From Peribacillus muralis (lineage in GTDB: Bacteria; Bacillota; Bacilli; Bacillales; DSM-1321): a stretch of DNA of 37,466 nt. Each line of letters begins with the position of its first letter. The first letter of the stretch is position 1. Where the stretch lies: contig NZ_LMBV01000015.1 in the NCBI RefSeq assembly GCF_001439925.1, positions 1 to 37,466 of the forward strand, given 5' to 3'. The notes beneath the pieces were generated by a model, which saw only the letters and a list, made by a program, of their open reading frames with translations, had not been told where the DNA came from and did no database searches. Both the position numbers and the translations under genes were made by a program. Of this stretch, positions 8,582-17,389 are shown piece after piece.

Positions 8582-9517
8582 TTAGTCACGCTCCTTTAAC
8601 AATAACCTTTGTCCTAAAGTAATAGTCCCGACAATTAATAGAAGTATCACTGACATTGCAGACGCTAAACCAAAATTACTATACTTAAAAGCTGTATCGA
8701 CAGTAGAAATAACAAAAGTCATACTATCATTTGCACCCTTGGTCATTATGAAGGGGATCTCAAAAACAGAAATTGCTCCAGAGACCGTGAGAATAAGGTT
8801 TAGTTCAAAAACTTTCTTTATACTAGGCAATGTGATGTATCGAAATGTATTCCATCCAGAGGATCCATCAATTTTAGCTGCTTCATAAATCTCTTTTGGT
8901 ATTGATTGAAGAACGCCAAGAAAAATGATTAGACTTAAGCCCATGTGTCTCCAAATAGAGGTAGATGCTAAAGCATAATTTACAAGGTTTGAATTTCCTA
9001 GCCAGCTATGTTGTAAACTATCTAATCCCACCAAAGAAAGTATTGTATTTAACGTTCCCTCAGGTGAAAAAAAGATTGTAAAGATTAATGCGATGGCTAC
9101 ACTGTTCATAATGTAGGGCATAAATAGAATTGACTTGAATACATTCCTTGCTCTTATCTTAGAGTTGAGCAAAACAGCAAAATACAAAGCTAAGAATAAT
9201 TGTAAAAGTCCGCCTCCTAAATAATAGAGGCTCGTTTTGAATACTGAGAACATCTCAGGGTTAATAAAGATATCTCTATAATTACTAAATCCCACCCAAT
9301 CCTTTGTTGGACTAAACCCATCCCAATACGTAAAGCTAAGGTAAAATAATTGAAGTGCTGGGTATAAAGTAAAGACACATAGTAATAGTAGTGGGACAAT
9401 TAAAAAAGAAAAAAGTAAGATTTTTCTTTGAGTTTTGTAAGAGATGGTGGGAAGTCTGTCTCTAATGGATTTGTTTATTGAACTTTTCAATGTACTTTGA
9501 TAATTTATATTTGCCAT
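8582..9517 (-). CDS. Carbohydrate ABC transporter permease (MalF/LacF type)
   Basis: A 311-residue membrane subunit with six hydrophobic segments. Its long cytoplasmic N-terminus (about 30 residues) is typical of the MalF/UgpA partner. The EAA loop appears as EAAKIDGSSGWNTFRYITLP (about residues 215-235). The ATG is preceded by GGAGGAAA. The gene sits between the binding-protein gene and the second permease with the classical order for a type I sugar importer. Confidence 0.92.
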   Translation of the reverse strand: MANINYQSTLKSSINKSIRDRLPTISYKTQRKILLFSFLIVPLLLLCVFTLYPALQLFYLSFTYWDGFSPTKDWVGFSNYRDIFINPEMFSVFKTSLYYLGGGLLQLFLALYFAVLLNSKIRARNVFKSILFMPYIMNSVAIALIFTIFFSPEGTLNTILSLVGLDSLQHSWLGNSNLVNYALASTSIWRHMGLSLIIFLGVLQSIPKEIYEAAKIDGSSGWNTFRYITLPSIKKVFELNLILTVSGAISVFEIPFIMTKGANDSMTFVISTVDTAFKYSNFGLASAMSVILLLIVGTITLGQRLLLKERD

Positions 9518-9566
9518 TGAGTTTCCTCCATTCCATTTAATCTAAATGACTATCTTATTTCTTGAA

Positions 9567-10835
9567 TTAATCTAGCCCTAAGTCTTTCTGGGCTCGGTTC
9601 CATTTAGTATTTAACTGATCTAATCCCTTATTAAAGTCTTTAGCTAGGATCAAATCTTGCACATATTGTCCTAGATTAAAGTCAATCTGAGCTTTATTAG
9701 AAATCTTGACAAATTCATCTGTCATAGGTACTTCTTCAATTAATTTTGGATTTTGAGACAAGTATTTCTTCAGAGGCCCATCGTCCAGAGTTTTGTTTTT
9801 AAGTGTAGGCACGAAACCTGTGACTTTTTCATAACCAGAATCTTCAATTAAAAATTTAACAAACATCTTGGCTGTTTCTTTATTTTCACTATTTTTACTA
9901 ACAGCATAATTCCAATCAGGAGACATAAGAGATACTGATTTACCTTGTTTATCCCCTACAAAGGACATAAACCCTATATCTTCTGGTTTCCCTCCTGCAT
10001 CAATTACTTGATTGATTACCCAACTTCCCATTGGTATCATGGCAACCTTGCCGTTAGCTAAGTCTGATTTTGATTGGTTCCAATCTGTAGACATTAAATC
10101 CTGTTCTGTATAGTTGTTATCGATAAATGTTTTTAGGATACCCAGAACTTGTCCATATGGTTTACTTGGTAAGAAGGGATCTCGTTCCCCTACAAGGTTA
10201 TTACGATAAGTTGGATCTGAAGAGATTGCATATCCCCAATCCCTCCAAACACTTAAAGGCCATTGAGCACTGAAGTTTGTAGCTATAGGAATAATTTTCT
10301 TACTTTTTAGTTTTTCACATGCAGCATAGAATTCTTCTAAAGTTTTAGGTGTTTTTTTAATTCCGGCTTTTACAAATGCTTTTTTGTTATAAACGATCCC
10401 TTGAATGGTAACTCCTGAAGCAACACCATACATTAGCCCTTTGTATGCCTTATGATTTTGGAAATATACTTTATTCTCAAACCCTAAATCATCTAAGGGT
10501 TCAAAAAACATGGGAAGTTGTGATTGTTGTACACCATTTGGGATAAGTAAGACATCTCCATAATCCTTTGAAGACATCCGAACTTTTACATCATTATCAT
10601 AATTTTGAAGGGTTTCAAATTTAACTTCATCCACATCAGGATATTTTTCTTTGAATCTTTTTTCAAAATCTTTAAAAGTACTTCCCATATCTGTACGGTT
10701 AGTAAGGACGGTAATTTTACCTTCCACATGATTTTCTTTTACTCCTACATCGCTTTTTTCTGTATCTCCACATCCACTAAGTAATAGAGCTAAAGTTAGA
10801 ACGCCTAAACTAATTCTTTTCCTCCATTTCTTCAT
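9567..10835 (-). CDS. Extracellular sugar-binding lipoprotein
   Basis: Solute-binding protein of the ABC importer (family 1, MalE/UgpB-like), 422 residues. The N-terminus is a lipoprotein signal: a KKWRKR positive start, a hydrophobic stretch, then lipobox LLSGC with the acylated Cys at residue 22. The mature protein would be anchored outside the membrane. It is the first gene of the minus-strand operon, and a GGAGG site precedes the ATG. A perfect cre box lies 28 bp upstream of the start, so CcpA repression when preferred sugars are present is likely. Ligand identity is not evident. The GH1 and xylAB neighbours point to a beta-linked, possibly xylose-containing oligosaccharide or glycoside. 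Confidence 0.9.
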   Translation of the reverse strand: MKKWRKRISLGVLTLALLLSGCGDTEKSDVGVKENHVEGKITVLTNRTDMGSTFKDFEKRFKEKYPDVDEVKFETLQNYDNDVKVRMSSKDYGDVLLIPNGVQQSQLPMFFEPLDDLGFENKVYFQNHKAYKGLMYGVASGVTIQGIVYNKKAFVKAGIKKTPKTLEEFYAACEKLKSKKIIPIATNFSAQWPLSVWRDWGYAISSDPTYRNNLVGERDPFLPSKPYGQVLGILKTFIDNNYTEQDLMSTDWNQSKSDLANGKVAMIPMGSWVINQVIDAGGKPEDIGFMSFVGDKQGKSVSLMSPDWNYAVSKNSENKETAKMFVKFLIEDSGYEKVTGFVPTLKNKTLDDGPLKKYLSQNPKLIEEVPMTDEFVKISNKAQIDFNLGQYVQDLILAKDFNKGLDQLNTKWNRAQKDLGLD

Positions 10836-10862
10836 AAAATAGCCTCCGTCTGTTTATTTTTT

Positions 10863-10877
10863 TGTTTGCGCTTACAT
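10863..10877 (-). promoter_or_regulatory. cre box (CcpA operator) of the minus-strand operon
   Basis: On the minus strand the sequence ATGTAAGCGCAAACA fits the consensus WTGNAARCGNWWNCA at every position. It lies between the presumed promoter and the start of the sugar-binding protein gene, a position at which bound CcpA blocks transcription. Confidence 0.85.
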
Positions 10878-11062
10878 AGTGATTATCTCCAAGTTTAAAA
10901 TATGATTCTATGTAATATTTCTAGTTTTTGTTGTATTGTCTTAATATTCTTTATAATTAGTTCTATATAAGTTTTTAGAAAGGGTAAAATACTTTTGTAA
11001 TTATTACTAAACTAAAACTAATAAAATAAATTAGTTGCTCGTAAAGGAGTTTGTGAAAAGTT

Positions 11063-12787
11063 TTGAGATGGTTTAAAAATTTGAAACTATATAAAAAAGT
11101 AGTAATGATCTTTCTTGTCGGTAGTTTATTAACATGTGTTACTACTATGATTGCTTTTAATAACATTTTAAAATCTTTTAAGGATAATACGATTGATTCT
11201 ACATACAAGCTTGGTGAACAGAATATATCCACCATAGAAAATAGTATTGATGACATGAAAAAAGTAGAAGAGAACATTAATAATTCTTCTGAGATAAAGG
11301 AAAAGTTAACAAAATTTAATGATTATCCATTTAAATTAAACCGATATTTTGAAGATAACAAAGCTAGGTTTAAAGAAGAATTAGAATTTAAGAGACTACT
11401 GCAGAGGTACATAGTTAGTAATAATTCTTTAAGTAACATAAGTGTGGTTGATACTACAGGAAGGGTGTACTCAGCAAAGAATGGAAGTTTAATTACTCCT
11501 ACTCTTCATAAAAATTACCAGAAGATAATGGAAGAAATAAACCATAGTGAGAGTAATTTTTCTATCAATACACCTAGCTTGAATAATAGTCCATATGAAT
11601 TTTCTATCATGTACTTGCTAAAAGATATATTTTCAGAAGAGGTTCTAGGGATTGTTGTAGTAGAGAGTAATTCGTATATCTACCATAAGGAACTAGAAGA
11701 TTTAAACACAATTACCAGTGGTAAAAGTAAGCTGGTATGGAATGACTCCACACTAAATCCAGAAAAGCAAAATTTTAGTAGGGGAGAGCATGAGATTTTA
11801 TTAAAGGTTCCATCGAAAGCTTACCCTTTAAATCTTGTCATAAGTGTACCCTTTTCAGAGTTAGCTAAGGATGCAAGTCGTATTCAACAGCTGCTATTAG
11901 GAATAGTGTCTATCCTGTTAATTATACAATTATATATGCTTAAATCTTTATTCCGTAATATTGTTCAACCGATTCTTCAATTAATTAAGCAGATGCAATC
12001 TGTAAAAAAAGAAAACTTAAATGTTATTGAAACAAAGAAACGCAAAGATGAAATAGGCTTACTATATTATCATTTTAATGAAATGATCAGGTTTTTAGAT
12101 ATTCAAAAAAAGGAGAATAAACGAATCATGAGAAAGAATAGAGAAGTCGAACTAGATGCGTTGCATAGTCAGATCAACCCTCATTTTATCTATAATACAT
12201 TAGAAACCATCCGGATGAATGCAGAAGTGAATGATGATGAAGAAACTAGTCATATGGTATTTTTACTTAGTCAATTAATGCGATATAACATGTATAAAGG
12301 ATTTGAAATTACTACATTAAATAATGAGCTAAAGCATCTTTCAACGTATTTAGAGCTACTAAACTATCGCTTTAATAATAAGTTCACTTTGAAAATATAC
12401 AGCGATAATGAATTCTTAAATATTAAAGTAATGAAGATGCTCTTTCAGCCAATTTTAGAGAATACAGTGATTCACGCTTCAAAATCTCCAAACCAAGTTA
12501 TAAATGTTTCAATTTTGTTTGAAAGAATTGATCAATATTTAAAGATATATATATCAGACGATGGAGTTGGAATGACAGATAACCAACTTAAGCAAGTTAG
12601 AGAGAACTTAATGATTGATAAAAATTATCCTGTCACTAAAAAATCTGGAGGTATAGGACTTAGAAATATTAATGAAAGACTCCATATTTTATACGGTAAC
12701 AATTATAGTTTAGAAATTAAGAGTAAACAGTACCAAGGAACCACCATAGAAATATCTATAATCCTAGAAGGAAAAGAGGAAGATTAA
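11063..12787 (+). CDS. Sensor histidine kinase, YesM/LytS-like
   Basis: A 574-residue membrane sensor. It has transmembrane helix 1 (about 12-33), an extracellular ligand-sensing region (35-270, probably a Cache fold), transmembrane helix 2 (276-294), a HAMP linker (about 295-350), and a His_kinase domain with LHSQINPHFIYNTLE (phosphoacceptor His in NPHF, about 373). The ATPase domain follows, with MLFQPILENTVIHA and DDGVGM and GGIGLRNI boxes. The start is TTG at 11063; an in-frame stop lies just upstream and AAAGGAG sits about 12 bases before. It overlaps the response regulator by one base. Divergent from the ABC operon, it most likely senses the sugar outside the cell and switches on one or both halves of the island. 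Confidence 0.92.
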   Translation: MRWFKNLKLYKKVVMIFLVGSLLTCVTTMIAFNNILKSFKDNTIDSTYKLGEQNISTIENSIDDMKKVEENINNSSEIKEKLTKFNDYPFKLNRYFEDNKARFKEELEFKRLLQRYIVSNNSLSNISVVDTTGRVYSAKNGSLITPTLHKNYQKIMEEINHSESNFSINTPSLNNSPYEFSIMYLLKDIFSEEVLGIVVVESNSYIYHKELEDLNTITSGKSKLVWNDSTLNPEKQNFSRGEHEILLKVPSKAYPLNLVISVPFSELAKDASRIQQLLLGIVSILLIIQLYMLKSLFRNIVQPILQLIKQMQSVKKENLNVIETKKRKDEIGLLYYHFNEMIRFLDIQKKENKRIMRKNREVELDALHSQINPHFIYNTLETIRMNAEVNDDEETSHMVFLLSQLMRYNMYKGFEITTLNNELKHLSTYLELLNYRFNNKFTLKIYSDNEFLNIKVMKMLFQPILENTVIHASKSPNQVINVSILFERIDQYLKIYISDDGVGMTDNQLKQVRENLMIDKNYPVTKKSGGIGLRNINERLHILYGNNYSLEIKSKQYQGTTIEISIILEGKEED

Positions 12788-13527
12788 TGCTGAAAATTGT
12801 AGTCGTAGATGACGAAATTCGAATTAGAAAAGGGCTTACAAAGATTATAGAGCGTAGTAATGAAGATTATCAGGTAATTCACCAATGTGAACATGCCATA
12901 GAAGCTTTAGAAAAAATCAATGCAGAAGTCGATGTCCTTATCACAGATATTAGGATGAGTGGAATGGATGGACTTTCACTGTTGGAGGAAGCGAGAAATC
13001 GATTTCCACGTTTGGAGTGCATTGTTATATCAGGTTTCGGTAATTTTGAATACGCACAACAAGCCATCCGATACGGTATTAAAAGATACATATTAAAACC
13101 TATTAACAAAGATGAGTTATGTGAAATTCTGCACCAGATAAGTGATACCAAAAAATCTATATGTCCCCAAAAAACTTCTAGCACGAATCATCCTATTATA
13201 AAAAAAATTCAGTACTATATTTACGATAACTACTCAGGAAAGCTAGATTTGAATACATTAGCTCAACATGTGTTGCTTAATCCTACTTATATAAGTAAAT
13301 TATTTAAAGAACAAACAGGCAAAAATATTACGGATTTTATTATTCAAGTTCGAATAGAACAAGCAAAAGACTTGCTTAGTGGACCAACTTCTATGAAAAC
13401 CTATGAAATTGGTCATGTAGTTGGGTATCCTGATCCAGTGTATTTTAATAAAATTTTTAAAAAACATGTTGGTTTTACTCCAAGAGAATACCAAAACAAC
13501 ACAAGAAAATCTAAAGATAATGCATAG
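12787..13527 (+). CDS. Response regulator with AraC-type DNA-binding domain, YesN-like (short form)
   Basis: The receiver domain has acidic DD at residues 8-9, phosphoacceptor Asp 54 in LITDIRMSGMDG and Lys 104 in ILKPI. The C-terminal AraC/XylS double helix-turn-helix (about 140-240) includes HVLLNPTYISKLFKEQTG and GYPDPVYFNKIFKKHVG. At 246 residues it is clearly shorter than the more usual YesN-like regulators, which have a long linker. Here the two domains are nearly adjacent. Start and stop overlap with the kinase gene (TAATG) ensures coupled synthesis. Expected targets are the operon promoters on either side. Confidence 0.93.
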   Translation: MLKIVVVDDEIRIRKGLTKIIERSNEDYQVIHQCEHAIEALEKINAEVDVLITDIRMSGMDGLSLLEEARNRFPRLECIVISGFGNFEYAQQAIRYGIKRYILKPINKDELCEILHQISDTKKSICPQKTSSTNHPIIKKIQYYIYDNYSGKLDLNTLAQHVLLNPTYISKLFKEQTGKNITDFIIQVRIEQAKDLLSGPTSMKTYEIGHVVGYPDPVYFNKIFKKHVGFTPREYQNNTRKSKDNA

Positions 13528-13557
13528 TAAATGTTTATAAATTTTTAGATAATAATA

Positions 13558-13572
13558 ATGTAAGCGTAAACA
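13558..13572 (+). promoter_or_regulatory. cre box upstream of the second isomerase/dehydrogenase gene pair
   Basis: ATGTAAGCGTAAACA matches WTGNAARCGNWWNCA at all positions. It lies 30 bp after the response regulator stop and 75 bp before the next gene. This suggests that a separate catabolite-repressed promoter drives the plus-strand metabolic genes, independent of the sensor genes. Confidence 0.85.
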
Positions 13573-13646
13573 TAAAAATCTAGAGACATTTTAAGGACCA
13601 TTTTTTATCGGATAGTTAATGCACATTTAAAAGGAGTAGAGTCATA

Positions 13647-14528
13647 ATGAAGCAAATACCAATTGGTACCCTTGTAGACGGACAAGATGCAGTGCGCGTT
13701 TTACCCCAGATAATTCCTCATGGTTTTGAATCCTTTGGTCTTACTTTCTGGCAATCTACCCGTAATTTAGACTTATCAGAGACATCTAAGCAAGTAAAAG
13801 AGATTTTGGCAGAAAAAGACATATCGATTTCTAATTTGGGTATATTCGGAAATCCCTTAACAGGAGAAGGTGACAATTCAGATACTCTGGCAAGTTGGGA
13901 ACGCCTGATTGATCATGCTCATGATTTTGGTACAAATTTAGTAACGGGTTTTACAGGACGGATGCCGGGTTCACTGGATCAATCCATCCATTCATTTTCA
14001 GAAGTCTTTGGTGAACTAGCAAAACGTGCCGAAGATCGAGGGGTCAGACTTGCCTTTGAGAATTGCAATATGGACGGTAACTGGTATGAAGGAGATTGGA
14101 ATATTGCTCATAGTCCTATCTCATGGGAAATGATATTTAATGCAGTTACTAGTGATAATATTGGGTTGCAATGGGAACCATGCCATCAAATGAATAGTCT
14201 TATTGATCCAATTCCACAGTTGCGAAAATGGGTCGGAAAAATATTTAATGTACATGGAAAAGATGCAACTATTGCTTGGGATGTTATTCGAGAACAAGGT
14301 ATTCATGGTCCAGAAAAATTTGTATGGCATCGAACACCAGGTTTTGGAGATTGTAACTGGACAGATATCATTTCAATTCTAATGCAAGCAAATTATCAAG
14401 GTAGTATAGAGATAGAGGGATTCCACGATCCGGTTTATTGTAACGAGTGGGAAATGACAGGACAAGTACATGCGCTTAACTATTTAAAACAATGTCGTGG
14501 GGGAGAGTTCATCCCAAATCCCAAATGA
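13647..14528 (+). CDS. Sugar phosphate isomerase/epimerase-family protein (second copy)
   Basis: A 293-residue xylose-isomerase-like TIM barrel. Probable metal-binding segments are RLAFENCN (about 134-141), IGLQWEPCHQMN (about 171-182), FNVHGKD and IEIEGFHD. AAAGGAG precedes the ATG. It is only distantly similar to the protein at 6023-6991, so this is not a recent duplication. The following dehydrogenase gene begins 35 bp after the stop. The same isomerase-plus-Gfo/Idh pairing occurs in inositol and 3-keto-glycoside pathways. The exact reaction is unknown. Confidence 0.85.
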   Translation: MKQIPIGTLVDGQDAVRVLPQIIPHGFESFGLTFWQSTRNLDLSETSKQVKEILAEKDISISNLGIFGNPLTGEGDNSDTLASWERLIDHAHDFGTNLVTGFTGRMPGSLDQSIHSFSEVFGELAKRAEDRGVRLAFENCNMDGNWYEGDWNIAHSPISWEMIFNAVTSDNIGLQWEPCHQMNSLIDPIPQLRKWVGKIFNVHGKDATIAWDVIREQGIHGPEKFVWHRTPGFGDCNWTDIISILMQANYQGSIEIEGFHDPVYCNEWEMTGQVHALNYLKQCRGGEFIPNPK

Positions 14529-14562
14529 TTACAAATCATCTTCAAGAATGGAGAAGTTTACA

Positions 14563-15576
14563 ATGATTCATAAAGTTATTGTGGTAGGATGCGGAAATAT
14601 GTCAAATACATGGTTGGACTATGTAGACCAACGTGAAAACACACAAATTGTTGCACTTGTTGACCTTAATATAGATTGTGCTATAGCTATGGCTCAAAAA
14701 CGTAAGTTGAATGTTCCTGTTTACTCTGAACTCTCACAAGCTTTAACAAACACAGAGGCAAATCTTGTTTTTGACATTACCATTCCTTCAAGTCACAAAT
14801 ATGTTGCGAAAACTGCACTCGAGGCAGGATGTAATGTTTTCAGTGAAAAACCTATGACTGAAACAATGCAGGATGCTAAGGATTTAATAGTCGTTACAGA
14901 AAGCACCGGAAAGAAATACACTATTATGCAAAATCGCCGATATATTAAACAAATTCGTGCGTTTCGCGATATCTTAAATAAGGGTAGTATAGGGGCTGTT
15001 GATTCATTACATGCTGACTTTTTCTTAGGAGCCCATTTTGATGGTTTTAGAAGTGTCATGGATAGTCCTTTACTTCTAGATATGGCCATTCATACCTTTG
15101 ACCAAGCTCGTTTTATCTCAGGTGCAGATCCAGTATCCGTTTACTGTCATGAATATAATCCTAAGGGATCTTGGTATAAAGGGAATGCAAGTTCAATCTG
15201 TATATTTGAAATGAGTGATGGGTCTGTATTTTCTTATAGAGGTTCATGGAGCGCGGAAGGATTTAATACATCCTGGGAAGGCAGCTGGCGTGCAACTGGT
15301 GAAAAAGGAACTGTACTTTGGGACGGTAACACCTTGCCAAGTTGTGAAGTAATAGATGAGACAAAACCAAAAGGATTTACAAATGTGTTTAAGAGAATTG
15401 AAGTGTCTAGTGAATGGTATGGAAATGAAGGTCATTGGGGTTGTCTAGACGAAATGTTTGCATCGATTGAAGAAAATCGGTTAGCTGAGACAGATAGCCG
15501 TGATAATGTTAAAAGTATGGCTATGGTGTTTGGTGCGTTGGAAAGCGCAAGGAAGGGAACTAAGATAATACTTTAA
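14563..15576 (+). CDS. Gfo/Idh/MocA-family sugar dehydrogenase (second copy)
   Basis: A 337-residue oxidoreductase from the ATG at 14563, which has GGAGA 8 bp before it. A longer frame extends upstream but overlaps the previous gene without a better site. The nucleotide-binding loop is VIVVGCGNMSNTW (about 5-17). The catalytic-Lys motif is FSEKPMTETM (about 92-101), and LLDMAIHTFDQARFISG carries the probable catalytic His. Preferred cofactor (NAD or NADP) cannot be told. It probably acts with the preceding isomerase-like protein on one sugar ring released or imported by this island. Confidence 0.86.
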   Translation: MIHKVIVVGCGNMSNTWLDYVDQRENTQIVALVDLNIDCAIAMAQKRKLNVPVYSELSQALTNTEANLVFDITIPSSHKYVAKTALEAGCNVFSEKPMTETMQDAKDLIVVTESTGKKYTIMQNRRYIKQIRAFRDILNKGSIGAVDSLHADFFLGAHFDGFRSVMDSPLLLDMAIHTFDQARFISGADPVSVYCHEYNPKGSWYKGNASSICIFEMSDGSVFSYRGSWSAEGFNTSWEGSWRATGEKGTVLWDGNTLPSCEVIDETKPKGFTNVFKRIEVSSEWYGNEGHWGCLDEMFASIEENRLAETDSRDNVKSMAMVFGALESARKGTKIIL

Positions 15577-15689
15577 ATATAAAACTGTTTTTTTGAAAAA
15601 TAAAGGTCTTATCTTAAACCTATTATAAGAGAATTTATAGATATTTACTAAGTAAGATCATGACTTAAATAGATAGGGGGAATGTAAAA

Positions 15690-17105
15690 TTGAATTCACT
15701 TGAAGAAGTAAAAAAGGATATACAACATCTTTTTCCAAAAGGATTTTGGTGGGGATCTTCTGCATCTGCAACCCAAACAGAAGGTGCTGCAAATATCGAA
15801 GGAAAAGGACAAAACATTTGGGATTATTGGTATGAAAAAGAGCCTAATCGTTTCTTTAACAGAGTTGGTCCAGAAAATACCTCTCAATTTTATTACCGTT
15901 ATAAAGAGGATATTGCATTAATGAAGGAAATTGGTCATAATTCCTTCCGTTTATCGATTTCTTGGTCGAGAATGTTCCCAAACGGTAAGGGAAAAGTAAA
16001 TGATAAAGCAATAGAGTTCTACAATTGTGTAATTGACGAATTGGTTGCGGCAGGTGTGGAACCGTTTGTGAATCTCTATCATTTTGACATGCCAATAACT
16101 ATGCAAAACATAGGAGGGTGGTCCAGTCGTGAAGTGGTGGATGCTTACGTAGAGTATGCGACAACTTGCTTCAAATTGTTTGGTGACCGTGTGAAAAAGT
16201 GGTTCACACATAATGAACCAATCGTTCCTGTAGAGGGTGGTTATCTATATGACTTCCATTATCCGAATGAAGTAGATTTTGGTAAAGCTGTACAAGTCGG
16301 GTATAATACGATTCTATCAAGTGCAAAAGCAATCCAAGCATATAAGGAATTGGGTCAACATGGAAAGATAGGTATTATCCTCAACTTGACACCTTCCTAT
16401 CCAAGAAGTCAACACCCTGCAGACGTTAAGGCTTCTAAACTAGCAGACATCATTTTTAATCGATCGTTCCTTGATCCGTCTGTAAAAGGTGAGTTTCCTG
16501 CTGAACTTGTGTCTTTATTAAAAAAAGAAGGGTACATGCCAACGATTGATGAAGGAGACATTGACATTATTAAAGCCAATACAGTCGATCTACTTGGTGT
16601 GAATTATTATCAGCCAAGAAGGGTCAAAGCAAAAGAACACCTTCCTAATCCTGAGGGGCCTTTTATGCCTAATCGTTTCTTTGACAATTATGTGATGCCT
16701 GGACGTAAAATGAATCCTCATAGGGGTTGGGAAATTTACGAAAAAGGTGTGTACGATATCCTCATAAATGTAAAAGAAAATTACGGAAACATTGAATGCT
16801 TTATTTCTGAAAATGGTATGGGTGTAGAAGGAGAAGAGCGCTTCCGTGATAAAAGTGGGATAATTCAAGATGATTATAGGATTGAATTCATTGAGGAACA
16901 TTTAAAATGGGTACATAAAGCCATCCAGGAAGGTGCCAATGTAAAAGGGTATCACTTATGGACATTTATGGATAACTGGTCCTGGACCAATGCGTATAAA
17001 AATCGATATGGTTTTGTTTCTGTTAACCTAGAAAAGGATGCAGAGCGTTCTATTAAAAAAAGTGGGCAATGGTTTAAGAAAGTTTCAGAAAATAACGGTT
17101 TTTAA
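15690..17105 (+). CDS. GH1 beta-glycosidase (first copy)
   Basis: Cytoplasmic retaining beta-glycosidase, 471 residues, no signal peptide. It starts at TTG 15690 after AGGGGGA. The N-terminal signature is FWWGSSASATQTEG (19-32). Acid/base Glu 176 lies in WFTHNEP, and nucleophile Glu 374 in ISENGMG. The loop that decides phosphate recognition in 6-phospho-glycosidases reads WSWTNAYKNRYG (about 430-441). The Ser and Tyr seen in LacG-type enzymes are kept, but the Lys position is Asn and a Lys lies one residue earlier. Either free or 6-phosphorylated beta-glycosides are therefore possible. It follows the dehydrogenase gene by 113 bp. A hairpin lies just downstream. Confidence 0.93.
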   Translation: MNSLEEVKKDIQHLFPKGFWWGSSASATQTEGAANIEGKGQNIWDYWYEKEPNRFFNRVGPENTSQFYYRYKEDIALMKEIGHNSFRLSISWSRMFPNGKGKVNDKAIEFYNCVIDELVAAGVEPFVNLYHFDMPITMQNIGGWSSREVVDAYVEYATTCFKLFGDRVKKWFTHNEPIVPVEGGYLYDFHYPNEVDFGKAVQVGYNTILSSAKAIQAYKELGQHGKIGIILNLTPSYPRSQHPADVKASKLADIIFNRSFLDPSVKGEFPAELVSLLKKEGYMPTIDEGDIDIIKANTVDLLGVNYYQPRRVKAKEHLPNPEGPFMPNRFFDNYVMPGRKMNPHRGWEIYEKGVYDILINVKENYGNIECFISENGMGVEGEERFRDKSGIIQDDYRIEFIEEHLKWVHKAIQEGANVKGYHLWTFMDNWSWTNAYKNRYGFVSVNLEKDAERSIKKSGQWFKKVSENNGF

Positions 17106-17109
17106 TTAG

Positions 17110-17134
17110 GATGGCCTATTTGGCCATCTTCTTT
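17110..17134 (+). terminator. Probable terminator after the first GH1 gene
   Basis: A 7-bp stem, GATGGCC with GGCCATC, around a 5-nt loop, followed by TTCTTTTG. It starts a few bases past the stop codon. The interrupted T-run suggests partial termination. Confidence 0.6.
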
Positions 17135-17180
17135 TGAATAAATTTAAAAAAAGAAATAGAGACCAAGGCATGACTACTTA

Positions 17181-17345
17181 ATGAATTGCTTACAGACCAT
17201 TTATTTTTGGCTCAATCTTGGATGCTAAGCAAGGTTAATAACAGTCCTCCGTTAAAAAGGAAAACGCCAAAAATCTGCTGAAACCAGACAACTTAAAATG
17301 GTAACCTCCATAAACCAACGCCAAATAGAAGTGTCGCTGTTAGAT
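17181..17345 (-). pseudogene. Possible remnant of a membrane-protein gene
   Basis: Read on the minus strand, this gap holds two hydrophobic, protein-like stretches in one frame (FVNLTATLLFGVGLW and IFGVFLFNGGLLLTLL), separated by a stop and followed by another stop. The pattern looks like two membrane helices of a decayed gene. I cannot name the family, and chance is not excluded. Confidence 0.25.
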
Positions 17346-17389
17346 TGACAAACCGTAATATAGTAGATAAAAAACTGGGAGTTGTAAAA

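Noticed and set aside
17345..17373. TTGACA with 17-bp spacing to TAAAAA before the ROK kinase gene
   Set aside because: The -10 box is poor and the transcript would start almost at the ribosome binding site. Recorded only as a chance match.
17345..17389. TTG start 45 bp upstream of the ROK kinase ATG
   Set aside because: No ribosome binding site precedes it, and ROK proteins begin directly with the strand that leads into the DTGGSS loop. ATG 17390 has GGGAG.
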